Shown piece after piece: positions 42,461 to 49,448 of a stretch of DNA of 64,000 nt. This stretch comes from SSF26 sp037443945. GTDB lineage: Bacteria; Chloroflexota; Anaerolineae; J102. Position 1 is the stretch's first letter, and every line of letters starts with the position of its first letter. The stretch lies in assembly GCA_037443945.1 (NCBI GenBank), contig JBBINH010000004.1:84413-148412 (forward strand), in the 5' to 3' direction. The position numbers and the translations under genes were made by a program. The notes beneath the pieces are model-generated. The model was not told the origin of the DNA. It did not search any database and was given only the letters and a program-made list of their open reading frames with translations.

Positions 42461-43954
42461 TTATTCGTCCAGCCAGTTCATCGAGCGTTGTACGGCCTTT
42501 AGCCAGCCCTTGTACAGGCGGCTGCGGGTCTCCTCGTCCATCTTCGGCTCGTAGACCTTGTCCACCTGCCAGTTCTGGCGCAGGTCTTCCAGGTTGTTCC
42601 AATAGCCGACGGCCAGACCGGCGGCGTAGGCGGCACCTAGGGCCGTGGTCTCGGCCACCTTCGGCCGCACGACGGGCACGTTGAGGATGTCGGACTGGAA
42701 CTGCATCAACGTGTCGTTGTAGACCATACCGCCATCCACCTTCAGCGCCGTCAACTTGACGCCGGAGTCTTTCTCCATGGCATCCAGCACCTCGCGGGTC
42801 TGATAGGCGGTGGCTTCCAGGGCTGCCCGGCAGATGTGATACTTGTTGATGTAGCGGGTCAGGCCGATGATAAGGCCGCGCGCCGAGGACTGCCAGTAGG
42901 GAGCAAACAGACCGGAGAAGGCGGGGACGAAGTAGATGCCGCCGCTATCCGGTACCTGCTTGGCGTAGTCCTCGATGTGTTTGGAGAAATCGAAGAAGTC
43001 CAGATTATCGCGCAGCCATTGCACCAGGGCGCCGGTAATGGCGATGGAGCCTTCCAGGCAGTAGACGGCCGGTGCATCGCCCATCTTGTAGCCCAGGGTG
43101 GTGAGCAAACCGCTCTTGCTGGGCACGGGCGAGGTGCCGGTGTTGAGGAGCATGAAGCAGCCGGTGCCATAGGTGTTCTTGGCTTCGCCGACACCGAAGC
43201 AGGTCTGGCCGACGAGCGCCGCTTGCTGATCGCCCAGGTCACCGCAGACCGGCACGCCGTTCCAGTAGCCGTAAATCTTGGGGTCGCTGGAGGGGCGAAT
43301 TTCCGGCAACATCTGCCGCGGGATGCCCAGAATCCCCAGGATCTCCTCGTCCCAATCCAGGGTTTCCAGGTTCATGAGCATCGTGCGGCTGGCGTTGGAG
43401 ACATCGGTGACATGGGCGCCACCGTTGGGCCCACCGGTCAGGTTCCAAATGACCCAGGTGTCGATGTTGCCGAAGAGCGCGTCCCCGCGTTCGGCCGCCG
43501 CACGGACGCCCTCGACGTTATCGAGGATCCATTTGATCTTGGGGCCCGAGAAGTAGGTGGCCAGCGGCAAGCCGACCTTGGGGCGGAAGCGATCCTGGCC
43601 GCCCTCCTTGGCCAGCTCATTGCAGATTTTGTCGGTGCGGGTGTCCTGCCAGACGATGGCGTTGTAGTAGGGCTTGCCCGTGTTCTTGTTCCAGACGATG
43701 GTGGTCTCCCGCTGGTTGGTGACCCCGATAGCGGCCAGCTCGGCTGGGGTCAGACCGGCCCGACGCAGCGCGACCTGCATCACCTCGTTAGTGCGGTCCA
43801 TGATTTCCATCGGGTTGTGTTCAACCCAGCCGGCTTGAGGATAGATTTGCTCGTGTTCGAGCTGATGAATGCCGACCACATTGCCGCCATGGTCGAAGAT
43901 CATAAAGCGGGTACTGGTTGTCCCCTGATCGACTGCAGCAACGTATTTAGCCAT
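42461..43954 (-). CDS. glpK: Glycerol kinase
   Basis: A 497-residue FGGY kinase, full length, converting glycerol and ATP to glycerol-3-phosphate. Motifs are AAVDQGTTSTRFMIFD (ATP site), GWVEHNPMEI, NQRETTIVWNK, the family segment YFSGPKIKWILDNV, and ALKVDGGMVYNDTLMQFQSDIL. AAGGAG precedes the ATG. It lies between dhaL and glpA, so glycerol imported by GlpF can be phosphorylated and oxidised by products of the same operon. Confidence 0.97.
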   Translation of the reverse strand: MAKYVAAVDQGTTSTRFMIFDHGGNVVGIHQLEHEQIYPQAGWVEHNPMEIMDRTNEVMQVALRRAGLTPAELAAIGVTNQRETTIVWNKNTGKPYYNAIVWQDTRTDKICNELAKEGGQDRFRPKVGLPLATYFSGPKIKWILDNVEGVRAAAERGDALFGNIDTWVIWNLTGGPNGGAHVTDVSNASRTMLMNLETLDWDEEILGILGIPRQMLPEIRPSSDPKIYGYWNGVPVCGDLGDQQAALVGQTCFGVGEAKNTYGTGCFMLLNTGTSPVPSKSGLLTTLGYKMGDAPAVYCLEGSIAITGALVQWLRDNLDFFDFSKHIEDYAKQVPDSGGIYFVPAFSGLFAPYWQSSARGLIIGLTRYINKYHICRAALEATAYQTREVLDAMEKDSGVKLTALKVDGGMVYNDTLMQFQSDILNVPVVRPKVAETTALGAAYAAGLAVGYWNNLEDLRQNWQVDKVYEPKMDEETRSRLYKGWLKAVQRSMNWLDE

Positions 43955-44032
43955 GGTTTGAACTCCTTTGTTCAGAGAAGGGCTAATGAGCGTGAATACA
44001 ACGAAGACGCCGGGAACGGCCTTGCCCCGACG

Positions 44033-44686
44033 CTATTCCTTGTTTTTGTTGGCGAAGCAATCGGCAGCGCAGCGGAAGAGCAAATAGGACGACGTTGCAC
44101 CGGGATCCTGGTGGCCGATGCTGCGTTCACCCAGATAGCTGGCCCGGCCTTTGGTTGCCAACATGGGGATGGTGGCTTTCATGCCTTCTTCGGCTGCCTG
44201 CGCGGCCTGTTGCAGGGCGACGGCAAAGGGCTGCCCGGCTTCCAGGGCGCGGCGAAGGGCCTGGCAGGCCGGGGTCAGCGCATCGACCATGGTCTTCTCG
44301 CCGATGGTGGCTTTGCCGCGCTGCTGCACTCCGGCGAGACCGGCCTCCAACGCCGCCAGGAATTCCAACGGTGAGAGTTCCATCTTGCCGTCGGTCGTGG
44401 CGCCGGCCCGCATGAAGAAGGTGCCGTAAAGGGGACCGCCGGCTCCACCGACCGTCGCCACCAGGGTCATTCCCGTCATCTTGAGGATGGCACCGATGTC
44501 CTTTTCGGCCACGGTCGGCATCTTGGCCAACACGGCGGCAAAACCGCGATCCATATTGGCGCCGTGATCGGCGTCGCCGATGGCCGCGTCCAGTTGGGTG
44601 AGATAGTCCTTCTGTTCACCGACTACCTCACGGTAACATTGCAACCAGGAGATGATGTCGTCTCGTGTGATCACACCTGACCTCAT
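44033..44686 (-). CDS. dhaL: Dihydroxyacetone kinase subunit L
   Basis: A 217-residue DhaL-type nucleotide-binding subunit. The Mg/ADP-binding aspartates are Asp33, Asp38 and Asp40 in LDAAIGDADHG; GATIGEKTMVDAL-type and GRASYLGERSIGHQDPGATS segments follow. It works with DhaK. In PTS-linked enzymes ADP stays bound to DhaL and is rephosphorylated by DhaM, which is not in this window. A GTG at 44674 with GAGG upstream is an alternative start. It is 81 bases after dhaK. Confidence 0.93.
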   Translation of the reverse strand: MRSGVITRDDIISWLQCYREVVGEQKDYLTQLDAAIGDADHGANMDRGFAAVLAKMPTVAEKDIGAILKMTGMTLVATVGGAGGPLYGTFFMRAGATTDGKMELSPLEFLAALEAGLAGVQQRGKATIGEKTMVDALTPACQALRRALEAGQPFAVALQQAAQAAEEGMKATIPMLATKGRASYLGERSIGHQDPGATSSYLLFRCAADCFANKNKE

Positions 44687-44767
44687 GAGCGAAGAGGATA
44701 CAAAAACGCAAACGAGGACCGAACAAGAGACGGAATACTGCCCGTCTCTTGTCCGGAGCCGATTGTT

Positions 44768-45769
44768 TCAGGCGCCCCAGCGCAGGCCGGCCGTCTTAAC
44801 CGGGGCATCCCACAGCTTGAGGATATCATCGTCGGCCTTGAGGAGCGTGATCGAGCAACCGGCCATTTCCAGGGACGTGATGTAGTTGCCGACCAGGCTG
44901 CGGGCGATGGTGATGCCGTGGCCCTTGCAGATCTCGGCCAGCTTGCGGTAGACGATGTACAGCTCGATCAGCGGCGTCCCGCCCATGCCGTTGACCATGG
45001 CGATGACCGTGTCGCCGGCCTTGAAGGGCAGGTCGTTGATGATGGGCAGCGCCAGCATCTCGGTGATCTCATCGGCAGTCTTGAGCGGCATGCGGGTGCG
45101 GCCGGGCTCACCGTGAATGCCGATGCCGATTTCCATCTGGTCTTCGGGCAGATCGAAGGTCGGTTTGCCGACATGGGGCACGGTGCAGGATGTCAGAGCC
45201 ATGCCCATGCTGCGGCCCCAGCCGTTGACCTTGCGGCAGAGATCGGCCACCTCTTGCAGGCTGCGGCCCTGTTCGGCGGCGGCACCGCAGATCTTCTCGG
45301 CCAAGACGGTGGTGCCGACACCGCGGCGGCCGGCGGTGTAGAGGCTGTCCTGGACGGCTACGTCGTCATCGATGACGACACTGACCACCTCGATGCCCTC
45401 GGCCTGGGCGAGTTCGGCCGCCATCTCGAAGTTCAATACGTCGCCGGTGTAATTCTTGACGATGTGCAACACACCGGCGCCGCCGTTAACGGCTTTGGTC
45501 GCCTCAAACATCTGGTCCGGTGTCGGCGAGGTGAAGACGGCACCGGGGCAGGCTGCATCGAGCATGCCCATTCCCACAAAACCGCCGTGCATGGGTTCAT
45601 GACCACTCCCGCCACCGGAGACGATGCCCACCTTGCCCTGAATCGGGGCATCCGCCCGGACGATATAGTTCGGATTGAAATGAACACGGACCAAATCGGG
45701 GTGCGCAGCCGCAATGCCCTGCAGCTCCTCGACGACTACATCTTCGAGTTTGTTGATCAGCTTTTTCAT
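44768..45769 (-). CDS. dhaK: Dihydroxyacetone kinase subunit K
   Basis: A 333-residue DhaK that binds dihydroxyacetone covalently through a histidine, here His219 in GIGIHGEPG. Other motifs are VGIVSGGGSGHEPMHGGFVG, VKNYTGDVLNFEMAAELA and VIDDDVAVQDSLYTAGRRGVGTT. The ATG at 45769 gives the family N-terminus KKLINKLEDVV. It follows glpF by 69 bases. DhaK and DhaL would make dihydroxyacetone phosphate, the same product as the GlpK/GlpA branch. Confidence 0.95.
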   Translation of the reverse strand: MKKLINKLEDVVVEELQGIAAAHPDLVRVHFNPNYIVRADAPIQGKVGIVSGGGSGHEPMHGGFVGMGMLDAACPGAVFTSPTPDQMFEATKAVNGGAGVLHIVKNYTGDVLNFEMAAELAQAEGIEVVSVVIDDDVAVQDSLYTAGRRGVGTTVLAEKICGAAAEQGRSLQEVADLCRKVNGWGRSMGMALTSCTVPHVGKPTFDLPEDQMEIGIGIHGEPGRTRMPLKTADEITEMLALPIINDLPFKAGDTVIAMVNGMGGTPLIELYIVYRKLAEICKGHGITIARSLVGNYITSLEMAGCSITLLKADDDILKLWDAPVKTAGLRWGA

Positions 45770-45838
45770 GGCCTGACTACTCCGGAGAGAGGCGTCCCGG
45801 CCTCGTCGCCGGGACCGGGACGCCCGCAAAAAACACGA

Positions 45839-46561
45839 TTAGAAGACCGCCATCCAGAAGAACGCGCCCAGGGCGCCACCGATGAGAGGACCCACTACCG
45901 GGATCCAGCCGTAACCCCAATCGCTGTCCCCCTTGCCGGGGATGGGCAGAAGCTGATGGGCAATGCGCGGGCCGAGGTCACGGGCCGGGTTGATAGCATA
46001 GCCGGTGGGGCCGCCCAGGCTGAGGCCGATGCCCCAAACGAGCATGGCCACCAGATAGGGGCCAAGGCCTGTCGCCGGGCTTCCGCCCGTAGCACCGCTG
46101 AAAATGGCACCGACACCCGCCACCAGCACGAAGGTGCCGATGATCTCGGTGATGAGATTGTTCACCGTATTGCGGATGGCCGGACCGGTGCTGAAGACCG
46201 CCAGCTTGAGACCGGCATCGGTCGTCGGCTCCCAGTGGTTCAGATAGGCCAGCCAGACGATGACGGCACCTACAAAGGCGCCGGCGACCTGAACGACCAT
46301 GGTAACGATGGCCTGGCCGAAGTTATAGGTCCCCATAAGCGTCTTCGCCAGGGTCACGGCCGGATTGATATCGGCCTGGGCCGAACCCGCCGAAATGGCC
46401 GTAAACACGCCCACCAGCACGGCCATGGCCCAGCCTGCGGTAATCACGATCCAGCCGCTGCCTTGTCCCTTGTTCTTGGCCAGGACCACGTTGGCGACGA
46501 CGCCATCGCCGAGAATGATCAGCATCATGGTGCCGAGAAATTCACCGAGAAGGTTCGACAT
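45839..46561 (-). CDS. glpF: Glycerol uptake facilitator (aquaglyceroporin)
   Basis: A 240-residue MIP-family channel with six helices and both half-helix motifs: NPAVTLAK and NPARDLGPR. The Asp after the second NPAR is the mark of glycerol-conducting members, and the extended YGWIPVVGPLIGGALGA end is GlpF-like. It lets glycerol cross the inner membrane passively. GAGG lies 8 bases before the ATG at 46561. It is the first gene of the glycerol operon, after a leader of about 475 bases. Confidence 0.95.
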   Translation of the reverse strand: MSNLLGEFLGTMMLIILGDGVVANVVLAKNKGQGSGWIVITAGWAMAVLVGVFTAISAGSAQADINPAVTLAKTLMGTYNFGQAIVTMVVQVAGAFVGAVIVWLAYLNHWEPTTDAGLKLAVFSTGPAIRNTVNNLITEIIGTFVLVAGVGAIFSGATGGSPATGLGPYLVAMLVWGIGLSLGGPTGYAINPARDLGPRIAHQLLPIPGKGDSDWGYGWIPVVGPLIGGALGAFFWMAVF

Positions 46562-46618
46562 GGTTCTACCTCGTTGTAGAGAGCGTGAGAATGACAACAC
46601 AATGGGAAAAAGAATTAA

Positions 46619-46657
46619 CTAGACGATGGATTTTGAGTTTATGGATTTACCCTCCAA
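46619..46657 (-). other. Possible 12-codon leader peptide before glpF
   Basis: A perfect AGGAGG (46664-46669, minus strand; AGGAGGTGAT overall) is followed six bases later by TTG and a 12-codon frame (MEGKSINSKSIV) ending in TAG, about 57 bases before the glpF start. No expression evidence exists; the unusually complete Shine-Dalgarno is the only support. Confidence 0.25.
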
Positions 46658-46764
46658 TCATCACCTCCTGTTCGAGAACGCACAAAGACGGACGGCCCCC
46701 ATCTACCAATAAAAAAGCAGAACACGCGCCGAACGCATCCGTTATCGGGATGGAGGGATACCTC

Positions 46765-46778
46765 ATACCAAATGGTAT
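46765..46778. promoter_or_regulatory. Inverted repeat ATACCA-N2-TGGTAT in the glpF leader
   Basis: A perfect 6-bp inverted repeat with AA between, about 205 bases upstream of glpF. The TGGTAT/ATACCA half sites look like a dimeric repressor (for example GntR-type) operator. The rest of the 700-base gap 46562-47261 has a promoter with palindrome at its left, a leader frame, and no credible gene. Confidence 0.4.
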
Positions 46779-47016
46779 CGTCGGCCGGTTCTGCATGGGG
46801 CTGCAAAGGGAAAGAAACGCAGGAGAACAAGAAGCCGGAACGACATCTGGCCGTCCACAACGCCGCTCCTCATCCTGAGGGCCGGCAGACGGCATCTGCA
46901 GAGCTGACCAAAAACACCGAGAAGCCTGCAGGGTTGTTAGCAAAACAGCTTATTAAGGTAGCGGCGGCAAACCATGAACGCGGTCTTGGCTTGCAGCCTT
47001 CTACTCGTTATCGAAT

Positions 47017-47037
47017 CGTTTGCCGGTCCGGCAAACG
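47017..47037. promoter_or_regulatory. Perfect 21-bp palindrome at the glycerol-operon start site
   Basis: Arms of 10 bp, CGTTTGCCGG and CCGGCAAACG, flank a single T. The site begins 7 bases downstream of the -10 box at 47044-47049, so it covers the expected transcription start. A repressor bound here would block the promoter. No U-run follows, so it is not a normal terminator. The protein that binds it is not encoded in the window. Confidence 0.6.
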
Positions 47038-47043
47038 GGAGAA

Positions 47044-47072
47044 ATCATAGCCAGAAACATTTCCGTAGTCAA
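47044..47072 (-). promoter_or_regulatory. Glycerol operon promoter (TTGACT-17-TATGAT)
   Basis: On the minus strand TTGACT (47067-47072) and TATGAT (47044-47049) are exactly 17 bases apart. The start site would be near 47037, giving a leader of about 475 bases before glpF. Confidence 0.7.
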
Positions 47073-47261
47073 ATCTGCCTAGCCCAAATAGGCAACACGC
47101 TTAGAGGCATGGCCTTGCGCCCGCAGTCGGTTTGGTGTCAAAAATGAGCTGCAAAGTTTTGGGAATTATTTCATCATATGGCGGCCCTATCTCTAGCTCA
47201 TGCCCCCTTCGCATGACGCCGGGCCTGCCCCATCCGCACGGCAGCCATCCTGCAGGTCCGT

Positions 47262-47984
47262 TTACGCAAAACCCTGCCGGCGTTCTTTCAGACTGATCCA
47301 GCGGGTCCGGCCCAGGATAAGGTGATCGAGCACCTCGATGTTGAGCAGGCGACCGGCCTCGACCACGCGCCGCGTAAGAACGATATCCTCAGGCGAAGGC
47401 GTGGGATCGCCGCTGGGATGGTTATGGGCCACGATGATGGCGGCGGCGTTGCGACGGATGGCCTCCTTGAACAGTTCGCCGATGCGAACATGGGCGGCGT
47501 TGAGCGAGCCTTTGTAAAGCGTGGGCGTGGCGATCACGTAGTTACGACTGTCGAGCAAGATAACCTTGACGTACTCCTGGTCGGCATAGGCCAGCTCGCC
47601 CATCAGCAGTTCGGCGGCCTCTTGCGGCGATTGCACGCGCGGCCGTCGATCCGGATCGGCATAGAGCATGCGCTTGCCCAACTCCTTGGCCGCCAGCAAT
47701 TGCGCCGCCTTGGCCGGGCCTACCCCGTGATGTTGTTGCAGCTCCTCGAAGCTGGCGCGGGCCAATTCTCCCAGGTCGTTGTGATAGTGACGCATGAGCC
47801 GTGTGGCCAGGTCGAGGACGTTGAGGCCTTCGGCGCCGCTGCGCAGGATGATGGCAATCAGCTCTTCGTTGCTCAGGCTGGCTTCGCCGTGACGGGCCAG
47901 GCGCTCGCGGGGGCGGGTGGCTTCGGGCAGGTCGTGAATGGTGTAGTAGGGTTGTTGGGCGGCGTTATCGCTCATCGGACCCAT
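47262..47984 (-). CDS. radC: RadC family JAB/MPN+ domain protein
   Basis: A 240-residue protein. An N-terminal helix-hairpin-helix part (RERLARHGEASLSNEELIAIILRSG..GLNVLDLATRLM..VGPAKAAQL) precedes a JAMM metalloprotease-like domain with the complete zinc motif HNHPSGDPTPSPED and upstream Glu. Despite the name, a DNA repair role is not established. The start follows the upstream stop directly (TGA ATG); ATG at 47975 is an alternative. It is co-transcribed with the small membrane protein upstream. Confidence 0.93.
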   Translation of the reverse strand: MGPMSDNAAQQPYYTIHDLPEATRPRERLARHGEASLSNEELIAIILRSGAEGLNVLDLATRLMRHYHNDLGELARASFEELQQHHGVGPAKAAQLLAAKELGKRMLYADPDRRPRVQSPQEAAELLMGELAYADQEYVKVILLDSRNYVIATPTLYKGSLNAAHVRIGELFKEAIRRNAAAIIVAHNHPSGDPTPSPEDIVLTRRVVEAGRLLNIEVLDHLILGRTRWISLKERRQGFA

Positions 47985-48536
47985 TCAGATGGTTTCGTCG
48001 GCAGGAAAGCGCTCTTCCAACAGGGCGCGCAGACGGCGACGGCGTTCCGCGGCAAGCTGCAGACGGTTCAGAACCTCGTCTAGTTGCCTCTGGAGATACT
48101 CCTGTTCGTCGGCTGTGGCGCCGGCCACAACAGGACGGCGAGCCGGGGCCGATGCATCACCCAGGCGGGCGGCGCCGATGGCCTCCAGCCAGGCATCGAC
48201 CACCGCGCGGTCGTCGTGAAGCAGACTTAGAGGCAATTCGACCATGACCATGACCCGATCACCCTCGATCTCAAAGGCATGCCGGATGCTCTCGGCGCCG
48301 GCGGGCAGCCCGCGCGCAGGGGCGGTCGGCGGGGAAGGCGCCACGACCGCCGCCACGGCCGGGGGTGATGGGACCGGGAGCCGATTCGCTTCGTGACCGT
48401 CTGCGGCGGTCGGCGGTGGGCTGCTGCGGTTGCGGCTAAACAGGCGCAACCCGATATACACCCCGATGAAGGCAAATCCGGCGAGGATGAGACCTTGAAC
48501 GGTCCAATTGAGAAGCAGCATCCAATCCACAGGCAT
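47985..48536 (-). CDS. Membrane-anchored hypothetical protein
   Basis: A 183-residue protein with one N-terminal helix (LLLNWTVQGLILAGFAFIGVYIGLRLF), a Pro/Ala-rich linker (about 35-75), a small domain (SIRHAFEIEGDRVMVMVELPLSLLHDD) and a C-terminal coiled coil (ADEQEYLQRQLDEVLNRLQLAAERRRRLRALLEE). ATG 48536 is chosen because a TTGCCC-17-TATACT promoter lies just upstream, excluding earlier in-frame starts. Its function is unknown. It is directly followed by radC. Confidence 0.7.
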   Translation of the reverse strand: MPVDWMLLLNWTVQGLILAGFAFIGVYIGLRLFSRNRSSPPPTAADGHEANRLPVPSPPAVAAVVAPSPPTAPARGLPAGAESIRHAFEIEGDRVMVMVELPLSLLHDDRAVVDAWLEAIGAARLGDASAPARRPVVAGATADEQEYLQRQLDEVLNRLQLAAERRRRLRALLEERFPADETI

Positions 48537-48560
48537 ATCCGCATGGGCAGGGTATCCGGG

Positions 48561-48589
48561 AGTATACATCGGCGACGACAAGAGGGCAA
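48561..48589 (-). promoter_or_regulatory. Promoter of the membrane protein-radC operon (TTGCCC-17-TATACT)
   Basis: TTGCCC (48584-48589) and TATACT (48561-48566) on the minus strand are 17 bases apart. The predicted start lies only about 18 bases before the ATG at 48536, so the leader is short and lacks a Shine-Dalgarno. Confidence 0.55.
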
Positions 48590-48843
48590 AGGCCATGGGC
48601 AGGCGGCCGGCCGCCTGCCTGTTATGAGACAAGCGCGGCGATGAGGGCCTTTCTGCCCGCCGCAGTATCTCCCTACGTACCGACTGAACTCATCCCCCAT
48701 GGGCTTTCGGCCTCCGGTCGGCCTACGCCGACGCCCGGCACAACGGGCTCAGGGAGGCCGATTTGCAATCGGCGCATGGTGGCGGGCAGCCGGGTAGGGA
48801 ATTACCCGCCGCAGCTTCTGCCCACGTCATGGCTTGTTCGACT

Positions 48844-48849
48844 ATACTG
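48844..48849 (+). promoter_or_regulatory. -10 box (TATACT) next to a start codon
   Basis: TATACT ends five bases before the ATG at 48855, so transcription would start at or beside the ATG: a candidate leaderless mRNA. No convincing -35 is seen. A 6-bp hairpin (48791-48808) lies further up; nothing else is seen in the gap from 48590. Confidence 0.4.
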
Positions 48850-48854
48850 AGGGT

Positions 48855-49448
48855 ATGACCCTCGCAGCCGACCGCCATTCCCCTGCCTACTGGGATGCCC
48901 GCTATCGTGACGGCCAAACGCCCTGGGATCAGGGCACTGTGGCGCCGGAGGTGCTCGCCTTTGTTGCCGGGCATCCCGGCGAAGGGCGCTGGGCGCTCGA
49001 CATCGGTTGTGGCACCGGAACCCATAGCCGTGAGCTGGCTCGCCATGGCTATCGGGTCGTCGGCCTCGATCTGTCGTGGGTCGCCCTGCGTCGGGCGCTG
49101 AGCGCAGCCCAACACGAAGACCTGCCCTGGTACGGGGTCCAGGCCGACGCTGCCGATCTGGGATTGTTGCAATGCACCTTTGCCGTGGCCCTCGATATCG
49201 GCTGTTTTCACGGACTGACGACCGCACAGCAACGGCGCTATGCCGCCGGATTGGCCCTTCGCCTGGAGCCGGAGGGCTTTTATCTGCTCTATGCCCTGCA
49301 TCCGGCGCCGGAGGCTGCCGGCGGTCCGCCGGGGGTCAAACCGGAGCAGGTCGAAGCCATTTTTCGGCCGTTCCTGGAATTGAGGGAATACAAGCCGGGA
49401 TGGCAGGGTGACCGTCGGGCCGACTGGTGGTTATGGCAGCGGCCTTAG
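48855..49448 (+). CDS. Class I SAM-dependent methyltransferase
   Basis: A 197-residue methyltransferase resembling the thiopurine methyltransferase/TehB group. YWDARYRDGQTPWDQGTVAPEV is followed by motif I WALDIGCGTGTHSRELARHGY, VVGLDLSWVALRRA and DIGCFHGL. The substrate is unknown; detoxification is common in the group. The ATG at 48855 gives the family start and has a -10 box immediately upstream. Its last four bases overlap the convergent mutS2 gene. Confidence 0.85.
   Translation: MTLAADRHSPAYWDARYRDGQTPWDQGTVAPEVLAFVAGHPGEGRWALDIGCGTGTHSRELARHGYRVVGLDLSWVALRRALSAAQHEDLPWYGVQADAADLGLLQCTFAVALDIGCFHGLTTAQQRRYAAGLALRLEPEGFYLLYALHPAPEAAGGPPGVKPEQVEAIFRPFLELREYKPGWQGDRRADWWLWQRP

Noticed and set aside
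46647..46943. A 98-codon minus-strand frame in the glpF leader
   Set aside because: No ribosome-binding site, no domain and unlikely composition; the region reads better as leader and control DNA.
47077..47093. GCCTA / TAGGC hairpin as a radC terminator
   Set aside because: Only five pairs, 170 bases past the radC stop, no T-run; it also lies just upstream of the strong glycerol promoter.
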